64,000 nucleotides of DNA from Verrucomicrobiota bacterium (GCA_030625775.1 DAOUQC010000007.1:1-64000); one strand, 5' to 3'; counted from the stretch's first letter, positions 9,029-17,724 are shown. The notes: a model not told the origin generated them from the sequence alone. Translations and numbers: made by a program.

Positions 9029-10294
9029 ATGAAAATCAGAATTCCATATATTTCCGCGGCATTTGCTTTGGCGTTTACTGTATCTTCTTATGCAGGAGAT
9101 AAAGATGTTATCATAGTTCCAGAAGCTGAGGAGCCAGCCACCGCCTTCTCTACTTTCATCAAGGACACACGACCATTTGTAGACGGTCGTATGCGATATG
9201 AGTGGGCCGACATCGATGGTTTTAATGACAGTTATTTGTTGTCATTGAGAAACCACTTTGGAATTGAAACGGGCAAGCTGGCTGGTTTTTCCTTCCTTGT
9301 GGAAGGGGAGCACACTTGGATAATGACCAATACAGACGAATACAATGCCTTTCCCGGCACTGGTTCCAAGCAGACTCTGATTGCTGATCCTGAGAATTTC
9401 CAACTCAACCGCTTGCAACTCACCTTTGATGGCTTTGACAGCCACGTGGTTGCCGGGCGACAGGAAATCATCATCGATGACCATCGATTCATTGGCAATG
9501 TTGTCTGGAGGCAGAATGATCAGACTTATGATGCAGCTTTGTTCCAGAACGAATCCATAGAGGATCTGAAATTGACCTACGCATACATTGACCGAGTGAA
9601 TCGTATCTTCGGTGAGCAAGCTCCTAGTGCAGGATTGACGCGTTTTGAATCAGATTCGCACCTTTTCCATATAGAGTATGCAGGTCTGGACATCGGTAAG
9701 TTGCGCGCTTTTGGGTATTTTCTGGATTTTGGTGATGAAACCGGATTGTCGAGAAAGTGGTCGACCAACACCTACGGGATAGAGATTCAGGGAGCGAAGG
9801 AATTGGATTCTAAGATCAATCTCACTTACCTGGCAACCGCCGCCTACCAGCAGGAGGCAGGAGCTAATCCGGTCAATTACGGCACGGGCTATTATCGTAT
9901 TGAGCTTGGTGTGAAAAAGGACAGTCTCAATGGTGGTTTTGGAACTGAATTTTTGACCAGTGACGGAGGCAACGCAGCCTTCCAGACTCCACTGGCTACC
10001 GGGCATAAATTCAACGGTTTTGCCGATGCTTTTCTTATCACCCCGGATCGTGGCTTGAGGGATTATTACATCTGGCTGGGGGCAACTTGCCCACTCAAGA
10101 TCAAACATAAAGTAATTTTGCACTATTTCACCAATGACTATGGCAGTGATGCATTGGGCTTTGAGACTGATTACGTGGCTGCACGCAAAATCAATGATCA
10201 CTTCACGGCAGTGCTGAAGCTGGCTTTCTTGAATGGCAGTGGTGGCCAGCCGGACGTCAGTCGTATTTCCTTGCAGGCCGATTATTCTTTCTAG
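9029..10294 (+). CDS. Alginate-export-like outer-membrane porin
   Basis: A 421-aa protein with a clear signal peptide (cleavage near SSYA, residue 22). It has an alternating hydrophobic/polar pattern with many aromatic residues, and ends in Phe (ADYSF), as outer-membrane beta-barrels do. The N-terminal part (FVDGRMRYEW, then RQEIIIDDHRF) resembles alginate-export-type porins. It probably forms a beta-barrel pore; the solute is not known. It lies upstream of moaA and is followed by a hairpin, so it is likely its own transcript. A link to nitrate uptake for the operon at 12-22 kb is only a possibility from position. Confidence 0.75.
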   Translation: MKIRIPYISAAFALAFTVSSYAGDKDVIIVPEAEEPATAFSTFIKDTRPFVDGRMRYEWADIDGFNDSYLLSLRNHFGIETGKLAGFSFLVEGEHTWIMTNTDEYNAFPGTGSKQTLIADPENFQLNRLQLTFDGFDSHVVAGRQEIIIDDHRFIGNVVWRQNDQTYDAALFQNESIEDLKLTYAYIDRVNRIFGEQAPSAGLTRFESDSHLFHIEYAGLDIGKLRAFGYFLDFGDETGLSRKWSTNTYGIEIQGAKELDSKINLTYLATAAYQQEAGANPVNYGTGYYRIELGVKKDSLNGGFGTEFLTSDGGNAAFQTPLATGHKFNGFADAFLITPDRGLRDYYIWLGATCPLKIKHKVILHYFTNDYGSDALGFETDYVAARKINDHFTAVLKLAFLNGSGGQPDVSRISLQADYSF

Positions 10295-10331
10295 AACGCC
10301 TCCGGGGTAAAGGCAGTTGAATGGAAAAGCA

Positions 10332-10352
10332 GGACGGAATGACATTCCGTCC
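10332..10352 (+). terminator. Hairpin terminator after porin gene
   Basis: The arms GGACGGAAT (10332-10340) and ATTCCGTCC (10344-10352) pair perfectly around a 3-nt loop, 38 nt after the porin stop. The following sequence GCTTTAT is only weakly T-rich. Confidence 0.6.
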
Positions 10353-10477
10353 GCTTTATGTAAGTTTGGACCAACGGAGTGGCATTCAGCCTTGCTCTGT
10401 GTAATTGGAATTTAAAGCAATAGTTGCCCGGATGCAGGGAACCCCTATAGTCAGGAGTTCATTCAGCATTCGTAATC

Positions 10478-11482
10478 ATGGCATCGCCCGATCAGTTTCA
10501 ACGTCCCCTTAGGGATCTCCGCATTTCGGTGACGGATCGTTGTAATTTTCGTTGCCGCTACTGCATGCCAGCGGAAATATTCGGCCCTGATTACCAATAC
10601 CTTCCGCGTGAAGACATCCTCGACTATGAAGAAATTTCCCGTCTTGCCAGAGTGTTTCTTTCTCTGGGAGTAAGAAAATTACGCCTTACCGGAGGAGAGC
10701 CGCTTTTGCGGAAGGATTTGCCCACATTGGTTTCCCAGCTTTCAGCGCTCGAGGGCCTCGAGGATTTGGCGCTCACGACCAATGGCACGGCACTCGCACA
10801 ACAGGCAGGCAGCTTAAAACAAGCAGGATTGCAGCGGGTAACGATTTCGCTCGACGCCCTTGATCCCGAGGTGTTTTCGCAAATGAATGGGATCAATGCT
10901 TCTCCGCAGAAAGTGGTCGACGGTATTGCTGCAGCGAAGGAGGTGGGCCTGGGGATCAAGATCAATGCGGTTGTGCAGCGTGGAGTTAATGAAACACAGA
11001 TCCTGCCGCTGGTGCAGTTTGCTGCGGAGCATGAACTGATCGTGCGCTTCATTGAATACATGGATACCGGGGCGGCCCATGGTTGGAATCTTGGAAAAGT
11101 GGTACCGAGCAATGAGTTGCTGGATTTGATCAAAGATCATTTTGAGCTGGCATCCTTACCTCAAAATCATCCGGGAGAAACTTCTGTCTGCTACCGCATC
11201 TCGGACACGGCAGCTGAAGTTGGTTTTATTTCGTCGGTCACCCAACCTTTTTGTACCAATTGCAGCCGGGCTCGTTTGACCGCCGACGGTCATTTGTTCA
11301 CTTGTCTTTTTGCTCCCAACGGGCATGATATCAAAGGGCTGCTTCGTGAGGGTGCGAGTGACAGCGAACTTGCGAATCGGATCCGGGAGATCTGGGGCAT
11401 GCGCTCGGATCGCTATTCCGAAATCCGTTCCCACGCCACGCCTGCCCACGCAAGACCTGAAATGTCTTATCTGGGGGGCTAG
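10478..11482 (+). CDS. moaA: GTP 3',8-cyclase MoaA
   Basis: A 334-aa radical SAM enzyme that starts molybdenum cofactor synthesis by converting GTP to 3',8-cyclo-GTP, which MoaC then uses. The N-terminal cluster site is Cys22-x3-Cys26-x2-Cys29 in DRCNFRCRYC. The SAM-binding TGGEPLLR follows. The C-terminal cluster motif is CTNCSRARLTADGHLFTCLF, and the protein ends with the conserved Gly-Gly (MSYLGG). Length and motif order are those of complete MoaA. No other moa or moe gene is in the window. A MOSC gene follows 27 nt after the stop. The NapA-type enzyme at 18.4-21.0 kb is a likely customer. I looked for a Moco riboswitch in the 183-nt leader and did not recognise one. Confidence 0.95.
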   Translation: MASPDQFQRPLRDLRISVTDRCNFRCRYCMPAEIFGPDYQYLPREDILDYEEISRLARVFLSLGVRKLRLTGGEPLLRKDLPTLVSQLSALEGLEDLALTTNGTALAQQAGSLKQAGLQRVTISLDALDPEVFSQMNGINASPQKVVDGIAAAKEVGLGIKINAVVQRGVNETQILPLVQFAAEHELIVRFIEYMDTGAAHGWNLGKVVPSNELLDLIKDHFELASLPQNHPGETSVCYRISDTAAEVGFISSVTQPFCTNCSRARLTADGHLFTCLFAPNGHDIKGLLREGASDSELANRIREIWGMRSDRYSEIRSHATPAHARPEMSYLGG

Positions 11483-11509
11483 TTATTTTTAATCCAGGGC
11501 AATTGTAAG

Positions 11510-11995
11510 ATGAAAAAAATCCATCATCTCTATACTTCTCCGGGCCACAATTATTTTGGCCACCACGGCAAGGAGCCCGACGAGTATCCGATCGAGGAGA
11601 GTGAGTCACTGAAACTGGTCGCAGGCAAGGGGATTCATGGGGATCGTTTTTTTGACTGGAAGGAAGACTACAAGGGGCAGATTACCTTTTTTGATCAAGC
11701 GGTGGTACAGGCGGTGCGCGATAAAATCAGCCAGCCGGAACTGCCGGCGACCACCTTTCGCCGCAACGTCATCATTGCAGGCGTGGATCTCAATGCATTG
11801 ATCGGGAAAACTTTCCGGATTGGGGATGCTGAGTTTGAAGGCGTGGAGGAATGCCGGCCCTGCTACTGGATGGATTACGCAACGGGGGAGGAAAGTGTGG
11901 AGGAGTTTTTGAAAGGGCGTGGCGGTCTGCGCTGCCGAATCCTGAAGGATGCAGTGCTCGAGGTGGGGGAGTGTGAAGTTGAGGTGATTGGTTGA
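11510..11995 (+). CDS. MOSC domain protein
   Basis: A 161-aa protein made of a single MOSC (molybdenum cofactor sulfurase C-terminal-like) domain. Visible landmarks are GKGIHGDRF near residue 40, FRRNVIIAGVDL near 85, and the conserved Cys motif ECRPCYWMDYA near 115-125. MOSC proteins bind or carry molybdenum cofactor; some reduce N-hydroxylated compounds, others have no known reaction. Lying directly behind moaA, it is probably cotranscribed and works in cofactor handling for molybdoenzymes such as the one in the neighbouring operon. Confidence 0.85.
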   Translation: MKKIHHLYTSPGHNYFGHHGKEPDEYPIEESESLKLVAGKGIHGDRFFDWKEDYKGQITFFDQAVVQAVRDKISQPELPATTFRRNVIIAGVDLNALIGKTFRIGDAEFEGVEECRPCYWMDYATGEESVEEFLKGRGGLRCRILKDAVLEVGECEVEVIG

Positions 11996-12115
11996 GAGGA
12001 AAAGAGCTAATCACGTAATGGAATGGATGCTGTTTTTGTAGGGTAGATTTTCATGTCTGTCGGGGAAAGCGTGTGTAGCATAACGCAGGTATGGAATTGC
12101 CTGCGGCTGTCTACG

Positions 12116-12131
12116 CAGGGCTTCGGCTCTG
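12116..12131. terminator. UUCG-type hairpin between convergent MOSC and nap-like operons
   Basis: CAGGGC and GCTCTG pair (one G-T) around a TTCG loop in the spacer where the MOSC gene and the leftward respiratory operon converge. The flanks carry further short repeats (GTAGGG...CCCTAC, GCAGG...CCTGC). There is no T-tract; it may be a terminator or a dispersed palindromic repeat. Confidence 0.4.
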
Positions 12132-12185
12132 CCCTACGTTAGTAACACCCACTTAGCTCTGAATATTAATGAATATTCTTCCGCA

Positions 12186-12821
12186 TCAACCCTCCAAGGC
12201 AGCAATCGTTATCGATCCTGGATCGGACTCGCAGTAGTAGGCGCACATGCCGCAGCCGGTGCATAGAGCGGTGTCGAGCTGTGGCTGGCGGCTGATCATC
12301 TTGATCGCTTTCACGTGGGGGGGGCACATTACAGAGCAGGTGTCGCAGATGGTTCCCTGGCTGTTCAGGCAGGTGCCAAGGTCGATCACGGCTTTGGAAA
12401 TTGCCGGCATGATCATCTTGTCATTTCTGTCGGTTTTGGGGGCTTGCAGGGCTTCGCTGGGGCAGGCGTTCACGCAGGGGAAATCAAAACACCAGCGGCA
12501 GGGAGATACCTCGGGAGTGAGGAAGGGGCTGCCTTCAAGTTTGCCATGGGAGGGACTGAAAGTATCGATGACTCCGTCGTAAGGGCAGGCATCGACACAG
12601 GCATTGCAGCGTTTACAAGCAGCTAAAAATTCTGTTTCATCCGGCAAAGCTCCGGGCGGGCGGATGATGGCGGCTTCAATGGATGGCTCTTCTTGTGTTT
12701 CAGCAGGCAACTCGTTCAGGGTGTTCTCTTCCGTGAGGCTATGGCGTGCCTGGCGCACGAGGTTGCCTACATCACCGAGGCGAAGTTTGAATAGTTGTCG
12801 TCTGGAAAAGTTAGAACTCAC
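12186..12821 (-). CDS. NapF-like ferredoxin with four iron-sulfur clusters
   Basis: A 211-aa cytoplasmic-type ferredoxin. The N-terminus carries SRRQLFK, like the SRR motif at the start of NapF, without a following hydrophobic stretch. Four cysteine groups are visible: CKRCNACVDACP, CRWCFDFPCVNACP, a third ending CDTCSVMCPP, and CTGCGMCAYYCE. Each could hold a [4Fe-4S] cluster. In nap systems NapF helps assemble or reduce NapA, but MauM/NapG relatives look similar. The start is GTG at 12821, 13 nt after the stop of the membrane protein gene upstream, so it is the last gene of the leftward operon. Confidence 0.8.
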   Translation of the reverse strand: MSSNFSRRQLFKLRLGDVGNLVRQARHSLTEENTLNELPAETQEEPSIEAAIIRPPGALPDETEFLAACKRCNACVDACPYDGVIDTFSPSHGKLEGSPFLTPEVSPCRWCFDFPCVNACPSEALQAPKTDRNDKMIMPAISKAVIDLGTCLNSQGTICDTCSVMCPPHVKAIKMISRQPQLDTALCTGCGMCAYYCESDPGSITIAALEG

Positions 12822-12834
12822 AGGATCAAGGGAA

Positions 12835-14385
12835 TCACATCGCCGAGCGCATGTCCATGGGTTGCATGATCAGCCAGACGCTGAAACTGGAATAGAGGAT
12901 CATGGTGAAAATCAAGGGCATCAAACTGCGGAAAGCGGCTGGGTTGTCGCCAAACAAACGGCGGGCGAAACGGTCGGCCATCACCACGCCGTAGAGGTGC
13001 CCAAGCACCACGCAACCAATCTGCAAATACCAAATGGAACTTAAGGAAAGCATAGGCGCATAAGTTCTGGTTGCGGTTCCAAATAGGTCCCAGCCCCAAC
13101 CGAAAGGATCGCTGAGCAGGGGGATGAGGTGTTGGGCCTCCATGAAAAAGTGCATGCAGTTGTGGGCCAAGTGGTAAAATAAGGCGATGGGAATGAGGGA
13201 GTAGGAGAAGGCTTTGAAAATCTCAGGAACAGTGACATTCGTTGGGCTGGCTAGTTTTTTGGCAATCCTGGCTCCGACCCAGAAAAGCAGGATGGGCAAA
13301 ACAATCATCAGGGCCATGAGAATGGTGAAAATGCTGGTGGCACCCAGTCCGGTCTCGGCGCGGAGGACGCCGTTCCAATGTGCCCAGTGAGGAGTCATGG
13401 TCAGGCCGTGAAAGCTGGTAAGCGATAGCAATACCACAGCAAGAATGGATTCATCCCACTGGAAGGTGGTTTTGTTTTTCAGATCAACTCCCACGGGGCG
13501 GAAGTTGATCTCTAGATTGTCGTGCGGGCAGGAGCGGATACATTCAGTGCACAGGGTGCAGTAGGAGTTTTCATTGAGCTTGGAGGGAAATAAAAAGGTC
13601 GGGCAGGGGGTGGTGGTTTGTGTGCCGGTATAACATTCCTTGGTTTTGCAATCGCTACAGACCTGGGCCGAGGCGGTGCGCAGTTCGAGTGGGGCGAAGA
13701 GCGAATAGAGTCCGCTGATGCGACCTACCAGGCAGCCGTAACGGCAGAAGGAACGTTTCTCGAAAATGATGGCGGAGAGGATGGCCATGCTGACCATGAC
13801 CAGTCCAAGAATGGAGGTCCACATTGCCGAGCGGGTGATATCGCGGCCAAGTTCGAACCAGGTCAGGATAATGAAAAAAATGATCGCGGGGAAGATGTTA
13901 CGTGCCCACTTGGGCCAGGGCCGGTCAAAACCCAGTTTTTTGACCCGCGAGGTAAAAGAGAGGGAGGTGATTATTGAAGAAAGGCCTTCCCAGGGGCAGA
14001 TCATGCAAAAGACTTTGCCAAATCCCATGGCGAGGAAGATCAACAGCACCCACCACCAGGTCCAGGTCAGCACCGGGCCGATGTTGTGTTTGTCGTTGCC
14101 GATCAGGCCCGCGGTGATCACCAGTAGGAAAAAGAAAATCGACAAGGATTGCACTAACAAGGGGAACCAGGATTTTTTCACCAGATTGGCGATCCATTTG
14201 AATTGGAACAGGCGCCATTTGCGGTAGTCCATCAGCTCGATGGAAGGTTTGCGGTAGCGGATCAGCAGATGGGAAGAAATGATGATGATGATCAGGCCAA
14301 GTATGCCCATCCATGATGGGATGCCGTCCATCATGTGGCCGCCATCTGCACCCATCGTGGAGTGATCCATTTTTGAATGATCCAT
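12835..14385 (-). CDS. NapH-like membrane iron-sulfur protein with Met/His-rich N-terminus and extra C-terminal membrane domain
   Basis: A 516-aa polytopic membrane protein. Residues 1-20 are Met/His-rich (MDHSKMDHSTMG), a pattern seen in copper-binding tails. The core has the NapH/NosR-type paired motifs FCMICPWEG and FCRYGCLVG. It then has soluble cysteine groups CSDCKTKEC and CTLCTECIRSCP for [4Fe-4S] clusters. After residue about 320 come about five further membrane helices containing His-rich spots (YHLAHNCMHFFMEAQH), which standard NapH does not have. A role in moving electrons between quinol and periplasmic partners fits the family. It lies between the 205-aa protein and the NapF-like gene in the operon. 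The extra domain is not one I recognise. Confidence 0.8.
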   Translation of the reverse strand: MDHSKMDHSTMGADGGHMMDGIPSWMGILGLIIIIISSHLLIRYRKPSIELMDYRKWRLFQFKWIANLVKKSWFPLLVQSLSIFFFLLVITAGLIGNDKHNIGPVLTWTWWWVLLIFLAMGFGKVFCMICPWEGLSSIITSLSFTSRVKKLGFDRPWPKWARNIFPAIIFFIILTWFELGRDITRSAMWTSILGLVMVSMAILSAIIFEKRSFCRYGCLVGRISGLYSLFAPLELRTASAQVCSDCKTKECYTGTQTTTPCPTFLFPSKLNENSYCTLCTECIRSCPHDNLEINFRPVGVDLKNKTTFQWDESILAVVLLSLTSFHGLTMTPHWAHWNGVLRAETGLGATSIFTILMALMIVLPILLFWVGARIAKKLASPTNVTVPEIFKAFSYSLIPIALFYHLAHNCMHFFMEAQHLIPLLSDPFGWGWDLFGTATRTYAPMLSLSSIWYLQIGCVVLGHLYGVVMADRFARRLFGDNPAAFRSLMPLIFTMILYSSFSVWLIMQPMDMRSAM

Positions 14386-14413
14386 GCTTTTTAGGAGAGA
14401 AAATTTAGGAGTG

Positions 14414-14497
14414 AGGAGTTAGAATGCGTAGAATTGAAGTTTTATGTGAACTGTTGTTTTGTTCATCTTGTCTTCTAACTCCTGTCTTCTAACTCCT
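14414..14497. repeat. 11-bp inverted repeat with duplicated right arm
   Basis: AGGAGTTAGAA at 14414-14424 is the reverse complement of TTCTAACTCCT at 14473-14483 and again at 14487-14497. The two right arms form a 14-nt tandem repeat that encodes the last residues of the 205-aa protein. It could fold as a hairpin in the operon RNA. Confidence 0.5.
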
Positions 14498-15092
14498 TGT
14501 TTCTTTTTTCCGCTTCTTCCTTTCGATCCATTGCAACCCTTGCTTTTCTTGCGCCTACCGCGGCGACGATGATGAGGATCAATAAAACCCCGGCGACCCA
14601 TTTGCCCCAGTGAATTTTTTGTGATGATAATTTGAAGGGAATCACGCACTGCAGGTCACCCACACTGTGCAGGGTCAGGCGCAGGGAATATTTTCCGGTA
14701 TCAGGTAGATCCTGATGCATGGAGTAGAGGTTTTCCAGTTCTGAGGATTTATGCCTCTCACTGTGTACGACTTTTCCATTATCCAGCACTTCGAGGGTGA
14801 GGGGGCCACCGTAGATGTCGTTGTTGCGAAGATTAAAGATCACAAGAAAGAGGCGTACCATATCGGGGTCGTCGACTTTGCCACGTTGGATGCCCTGGAA
14901 ATCATAGACCACCAGTGACACTTCGTAATCACCCACCTGTCCGAGAAATTCCTCTTCCGGAATTTCCGGGTAATTTTCGAAATAATTGTAGTGTGGCAGG
15001 CCCTTGAAATGGTGACCCATCACAGCAATCGGGATAAGGCATAGTGCCGCTACGCAGAAAATGATCAATCGGATGGAAAGATGTTTTTTCAT
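14475..15092 (-). CDS. Periplasmic protein with C-terminal membrane anchor, unknown function
   Basis: A 205-aa protein I cannot assign. It has a signal peptide (MKKHLSIRLIIFCVAALC...AVMG), then HHFKGLPHYNYFENYP. A beta-rich domain of about residues 45-155 follows (VSLVVYDFQG, LTLEVLDNGKVV, YSLRLTLHS), like a small immunoglobulin-type or YtkA/FixH-type periplasmic fold. One membrane helix lies near 165-185, with a charged tail after it. The start ATG lies one base after the stop of the NapH-like gene upstream, so the two are translationally coupled. It probably is a periplasmic accessory factor of the operon, perhaps in metal or heme handling; that is inference. Confidence 0.75.
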   Translation of the reverse strand: MKKHLSIRLIIFCVAALCLIPIAVMGHHFKGLPHYNYFENYPEIPEEEFLGQVGDYEVSLVVYDFQGIQRGKVDDPDMVRLFLVIFNLRNNDIYGGPLTLEVLDNGKVVHSERHKSSELENLYSMHQDLPDTGKYSLRLTLHSVGDLQCVIPFKLSSQKIHWGKWVAGVLLILIIVAAVGARKARVAMDRKEEAEKRNKELEDRS

Positions 15093-15093
15093 A

Positions 15094-16020
15094 TTACTTG
15101 GAAGCGGCTTTTTTGCGCAAACCGATGGACAGGCACTGTGGCGGGCAAACAGTCAGGCATTCACCACAAATGGAACAGTCGATGTTTTGGTCATATTTGG
15201 GTTGGACTTTCATCGGGCAGACATCGATGCAACTTTGGCAGGCATCCAGACAGGTGCTGCTATCGCGCTGAATCGTGATCGGTGATTTCCTGCCGATGAA
15301 ACCCAGTAATCGGCCTGTAGGGCAAACGTAGCGGCAGGTGAACTGTTTGCCGAGGAAAAGATCGAGGGCGCTGAATAAGAGCAAGCTGCCCAAGGCGATG
15401 GACAAGGTGCCCGAAGCAATGCCTGCGTAGAGGGTTTGCCCGACAGCAAAATAAGGAAGGATCAGGATCCAGATGCCGTGGCCAAAATAAACAGCCATGA
15501 CCAGGCCGCCGGCCAAAATCCCCCATGAAAAACCACGGTTCATTCTGATGTCTGGAAAGAAAAAGATCGGTGAGAGCAGTTTTCTTACTCTTGAAATGGT
15601 GAAAAATAATAGCGAAGCCGGGCAGATGTAAGAGCAGAATACACGCCCAAAAACCAATGCCAGTGACAGTGGCACAATCAGGCCAAGGGCAAAACCCATT
15701 TCCCAGCGGTGGTTTTTTGCCAGCACCGAAAGCGCGGCGACAGGATCAGTAAACGGAATGCCTGCGATGCGGATCGACCAGGTCATGCCGCCACTTTTAC
15801 GGGCCTCGATCTCAGGCTCGCCAAAGAGGGATAAAAACTTGTCGGTATTTTCATAAAAAAAGCGACTGGTTTTTCCACTGCTGAGTTCTACCAGACGAGG
15901 GTTGTTGTAGGCAGATTTCAGATTGTGATAATGGGTCAGCATCGCCAGGGCACAAAGAATCGTCACCACCCCGATTCGGGAGATGATCGATATCGCCAGT
16001 AGCAAGCGTCCCGATTTCAT
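15094..16020 (-). CDS. NapH-like membrane iron-sulfur protein (second copy)
   Basis: A 308-aa membrane protein of the NapH/NosR-like family. The frame is open to a TTG at 16026, but the ATG at 16020 (MKSGRLLLA) is the better start. It has about five membrane helices. The paired cytoplasmic motifs are FCSYICPAS and TCRYVCPTG. The C-terminus carries two [4Fe-4S] sites, CLDACQSCIDVCP and CSICGECLTVCPP. It resembles the product of 16100-17119 along its length (a loop with WSIRIAGIPFTDPVAA against WSADIYGLSVTDPLAA), so the two are paralogs. The family passes electrons from quinol towards periplasmic reductases. A strong palindrome lies between the two genes. Confidence 0.85.
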   Translation of the reverse strand: MKSGRLLLAISIISRIGVVTILCALAMLTHYHNLKSAYNNPRLVELSSGKTSRFFYENTDKFLSLFGEPEIEARKSGGMTWSIRIAGIPFTDPVAALSVLAKNHRWEMGFALGLIVPLSLALVFGRVFCSYICPASLLFFTISRVRKLLSPIFFFPDIRMNRGFSWGILAGGLVMAVYFGHGIWILILPYFAVGQTLYAGIASGTLSIALGSLLLFSALDLFLGKQFTCRYVCPTGRLLGFIGRKSPITIQRDSSTCLDACQSCIDVCPMKVQPKYDQNIDCSICGECLTVCPPQCLSIGLRKKAASK

Positions 16021-16041
16021 TCTCAAAAAAGTTTATCTAAA

Positions 16042-16071
16042 TTATAGCGTCGGCTAAAGCCGACGCTATAA
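16042..16071. repeat. Perfect 14-bp-arm palindrome inside the operon
   Basis: Left arm 16042-16055 (TTATAGCGTCGGCT) and right arm 16058-16071 are perfect reverse complements around AA. It lies in the 79-nt gap between the two NapH-like genes. On the coding (minus) strand no T-run follows, so it looks more like an RNA-processing/stability hairpin or a REP-type repeat than a full terminator. Confidence 0.75.
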
Positions 16072-16099
16072 AAAGGCCCGTATAATTACAAAGAGATTG

Positions 16100-17119
16100 T
16101 TATGCATCAGTTTTTTTTGGCAGTTTTGGAAGTCCAAATTGTAAAGATAGCGATCCGGGCGGGCATGAGTTGAGGCACAACATACACTGGTCGCATTCGA
16201 TACCCGGTGATGTTGACTTCATGGGATTCAATCCCATTGGGCAAACTTGCACACACTCGGTGCAGCTGGTGCATTGTTGCAAATCATTGCGAACCCGGGT
16301 GAGGCGTCCCATTCCGATCAACGAATACAATCCGCCACCAGGGCAGACAAAACGACACCACAAGCGGCGACTGACAAAGGTTTCGGCTACAATAATGCCG
16401 ATAATAAAAAAGCCACTGAGGGAAATTCCTGTGACCACGGGATAGTCGGTGAGCACAGAAAAGAAGGCAGCGGTCAAGGCGCTGATTTCCCGTCCCAGCA
16501 CAGCGGGGGGGTAGAAGGCTCCCAGTACAGGGACGCCTACAAGAGCCCCGACCACCAAGCCGACTATCAGCAGCACATATTTATTGCCTCGCCACAGATT
16601 CACGTTGCGCGTTGGCATGCCCAATCGTTGTAAAAGTGAACGCAGGCGATCCGCAATATCAAATAGAAAGCCAGCCGGGCAAATCCACGAACAAAAAAAC
16701 CGTCCTAGTAGCAGCGTGGCAATTACAGGCAGAGCCAGGCCGATGAGTAAGGACCTGGTGACCTTGCGGCTGGTGGCCACCGATTCGGCGGCAGCGAGAG
16801 GGTCGGTCACGCTGAGGCCGTAGATGTCTGCCGACCAGGTGTTGCCGCGGATGACGGAGAGATGTTTTTGCTCGACGCCACGTTGAGCTTCGGGGCCGCT
16901 AAGGTATTGGTGCATGGCCAATGCGCTTTGTCGGGCCAAGCTCGGATTTTCTTCCGACTGGATCACCTTGATTTTTTCCTTGGTCACAAAGACCCGGTAA
17001 TGGGCTACCAGACCTGTGCCGATGATCCCAAGCAATACGGCCAGGCGAATCAGGTGGCGTAGACCTTGAACCAGAGTGGACCCGGCAAAACCGGATGGGG
17101 TGGTGAAAATTTTGCTCAT
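16100..17119 (-). CDS. NapH-like membrane iron-sulfur protein (first copy)
   Basis: A 339-aa NapH-family protein. The open frame runs up to 17185, but ATG at 17119 (MSKIFTTPSG) has an AAGGGA ribosome site just upstream and overlaps the previous stop by ATGA. About five membrane helices are visible. The motifs are FCSWICPAG and WCRFVCPGG, followed by CTSCTECVQVCP and CDQCMLCLNSCPP for two [4Fe-4S] clusters. In nap operons NapH with NapG forms a quinol-oxidising module. Here it directly follows a NapG-like gene, as expected for a napGH pair. Confidence 0.87.
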   Translation of the reverse strand: MSKIFTTPSGFAGSTLVQGLRHLIRLAVLLGIIGTGLVAHYRVFVTKEKIKVIQSEENPSLARQSALAMHQYLSGPEAQRGVEQKHLSVIRGNTWSADIYGLSVTDPLAAAESVATSRKVTRSLLIGLALPVIATLLLGRFFCSWICPAGFLFDIADRLRSLLQRLGMPTRNVNLWRGNKYVLLIVGLVVGALVGVPVLGAFYPPAVLGREISALTAAFFSVLTDYPVVTGISLSGFFIIGIIVAETFVSRRLWCRFVCPGGGLYSLIGMGRLTRVRNDLQQCTSCTECVQVCPMGLNPMKSTSPGIECDQCMLCLNSCPPGSLSLQFGLPKLPKKTDA

Positions 17120-17724
17120 GTTATATCCCTTCCTGAAAATACCCGGATTGCCTTGATGCCTTCCACAATGCAAGCTTCCTCGCATAGACCACAGCCGACA
17201 CAGTGGTCTTCATGCACGGTTGGAGCATTGTGCGAGCCTTGGGTGATGGCTAGATTTTTGAAAGGACAGGCGGTGTGGCAGGCTCCGCAGACTCCTGTGC
17301 CATTGATTGAAACGCAAGTCCGGTCATCCACTACGGCGAGTCCCATATTGACATCTTTAGTCAGGGTCAAAAGTTGCAGGGCGTCTGTCGGGCAGGTGGT
17401 GGTACAGGCCAGGCTCAGATTGCAGCCTGATTCAAAGGGCAAGACGTAGGGAGTGCCGAGTTGGGCGGGATCTCCAAAGCCACCAAGCTTGATAGCTCCT
17501 GTCGGGCAGGCATCGCGGCAACGGGCGCAACGAATGCACTGGGACAAAAATTCGGTTTCACTTTCCAGGGCGCCGGGTGGGCGGATGATTTCCGGTTCGC
17601 CCAGCACCGGGTAGGGGGCAGCTTTCCTTTTTAGCAATCCGGCAAAAACACCGAGTCCGGTGAATGAGGCGATGCTGACTCCGACTGTGCGCAATAGCAT
17701 TCGGGTGAATTTTCTTCGTATCAT
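17116..17724 (-). CDS. NapG-like periplasmic ferredoxin
   Basis: A 202-aa ferredoxin. The chosen start, ATG at 17724, overlaps the upstream stop (ATGA); the longer frame from 17835 is unnecessary. The N-terminus MIRRKFTRML followed by a hydrophobic run looks like a twin-arginine export signal, fitting periplasmic NapG. Four cysteine groups are at 63-73 (CIRCARCRDACP), 101-111, 137-153 and 175-185 (CVGCGLCEEAC). The region IIRPPGALESETEFLSQC is typical of the MauM/NapG group. It likely shuttles electrons between the NapH-like membrane partner and the molybdoenzyme or cytochrome. It is a paralog of the next gene upstream. Confidence 0.85.
   Translation of the reverse strand: MIRRKFTRMLLRTVGVSIASFTGLGVFAGLLKRKAAPYPVLGEPEIIRPPGALESETEFLSQCIRCARCRDACPTGAIKLGGFGDPAQLGTPYVLPFESGCNLSLACTTTCPTDALQLLTLTKDVNMGLAVVDDRTCVSINGTGVCGACHTACPFKNLAITQGSHNAPTVHEDHCVGCGLCEEACIVEGIKAIRVFSGRDIT

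Noticed and set aside
10295-10477. Possible Moco riboswitch in front of moaA
   Set aside because: I could not find the conserved core or stem order; only the porin terminator hairpin is convincing.
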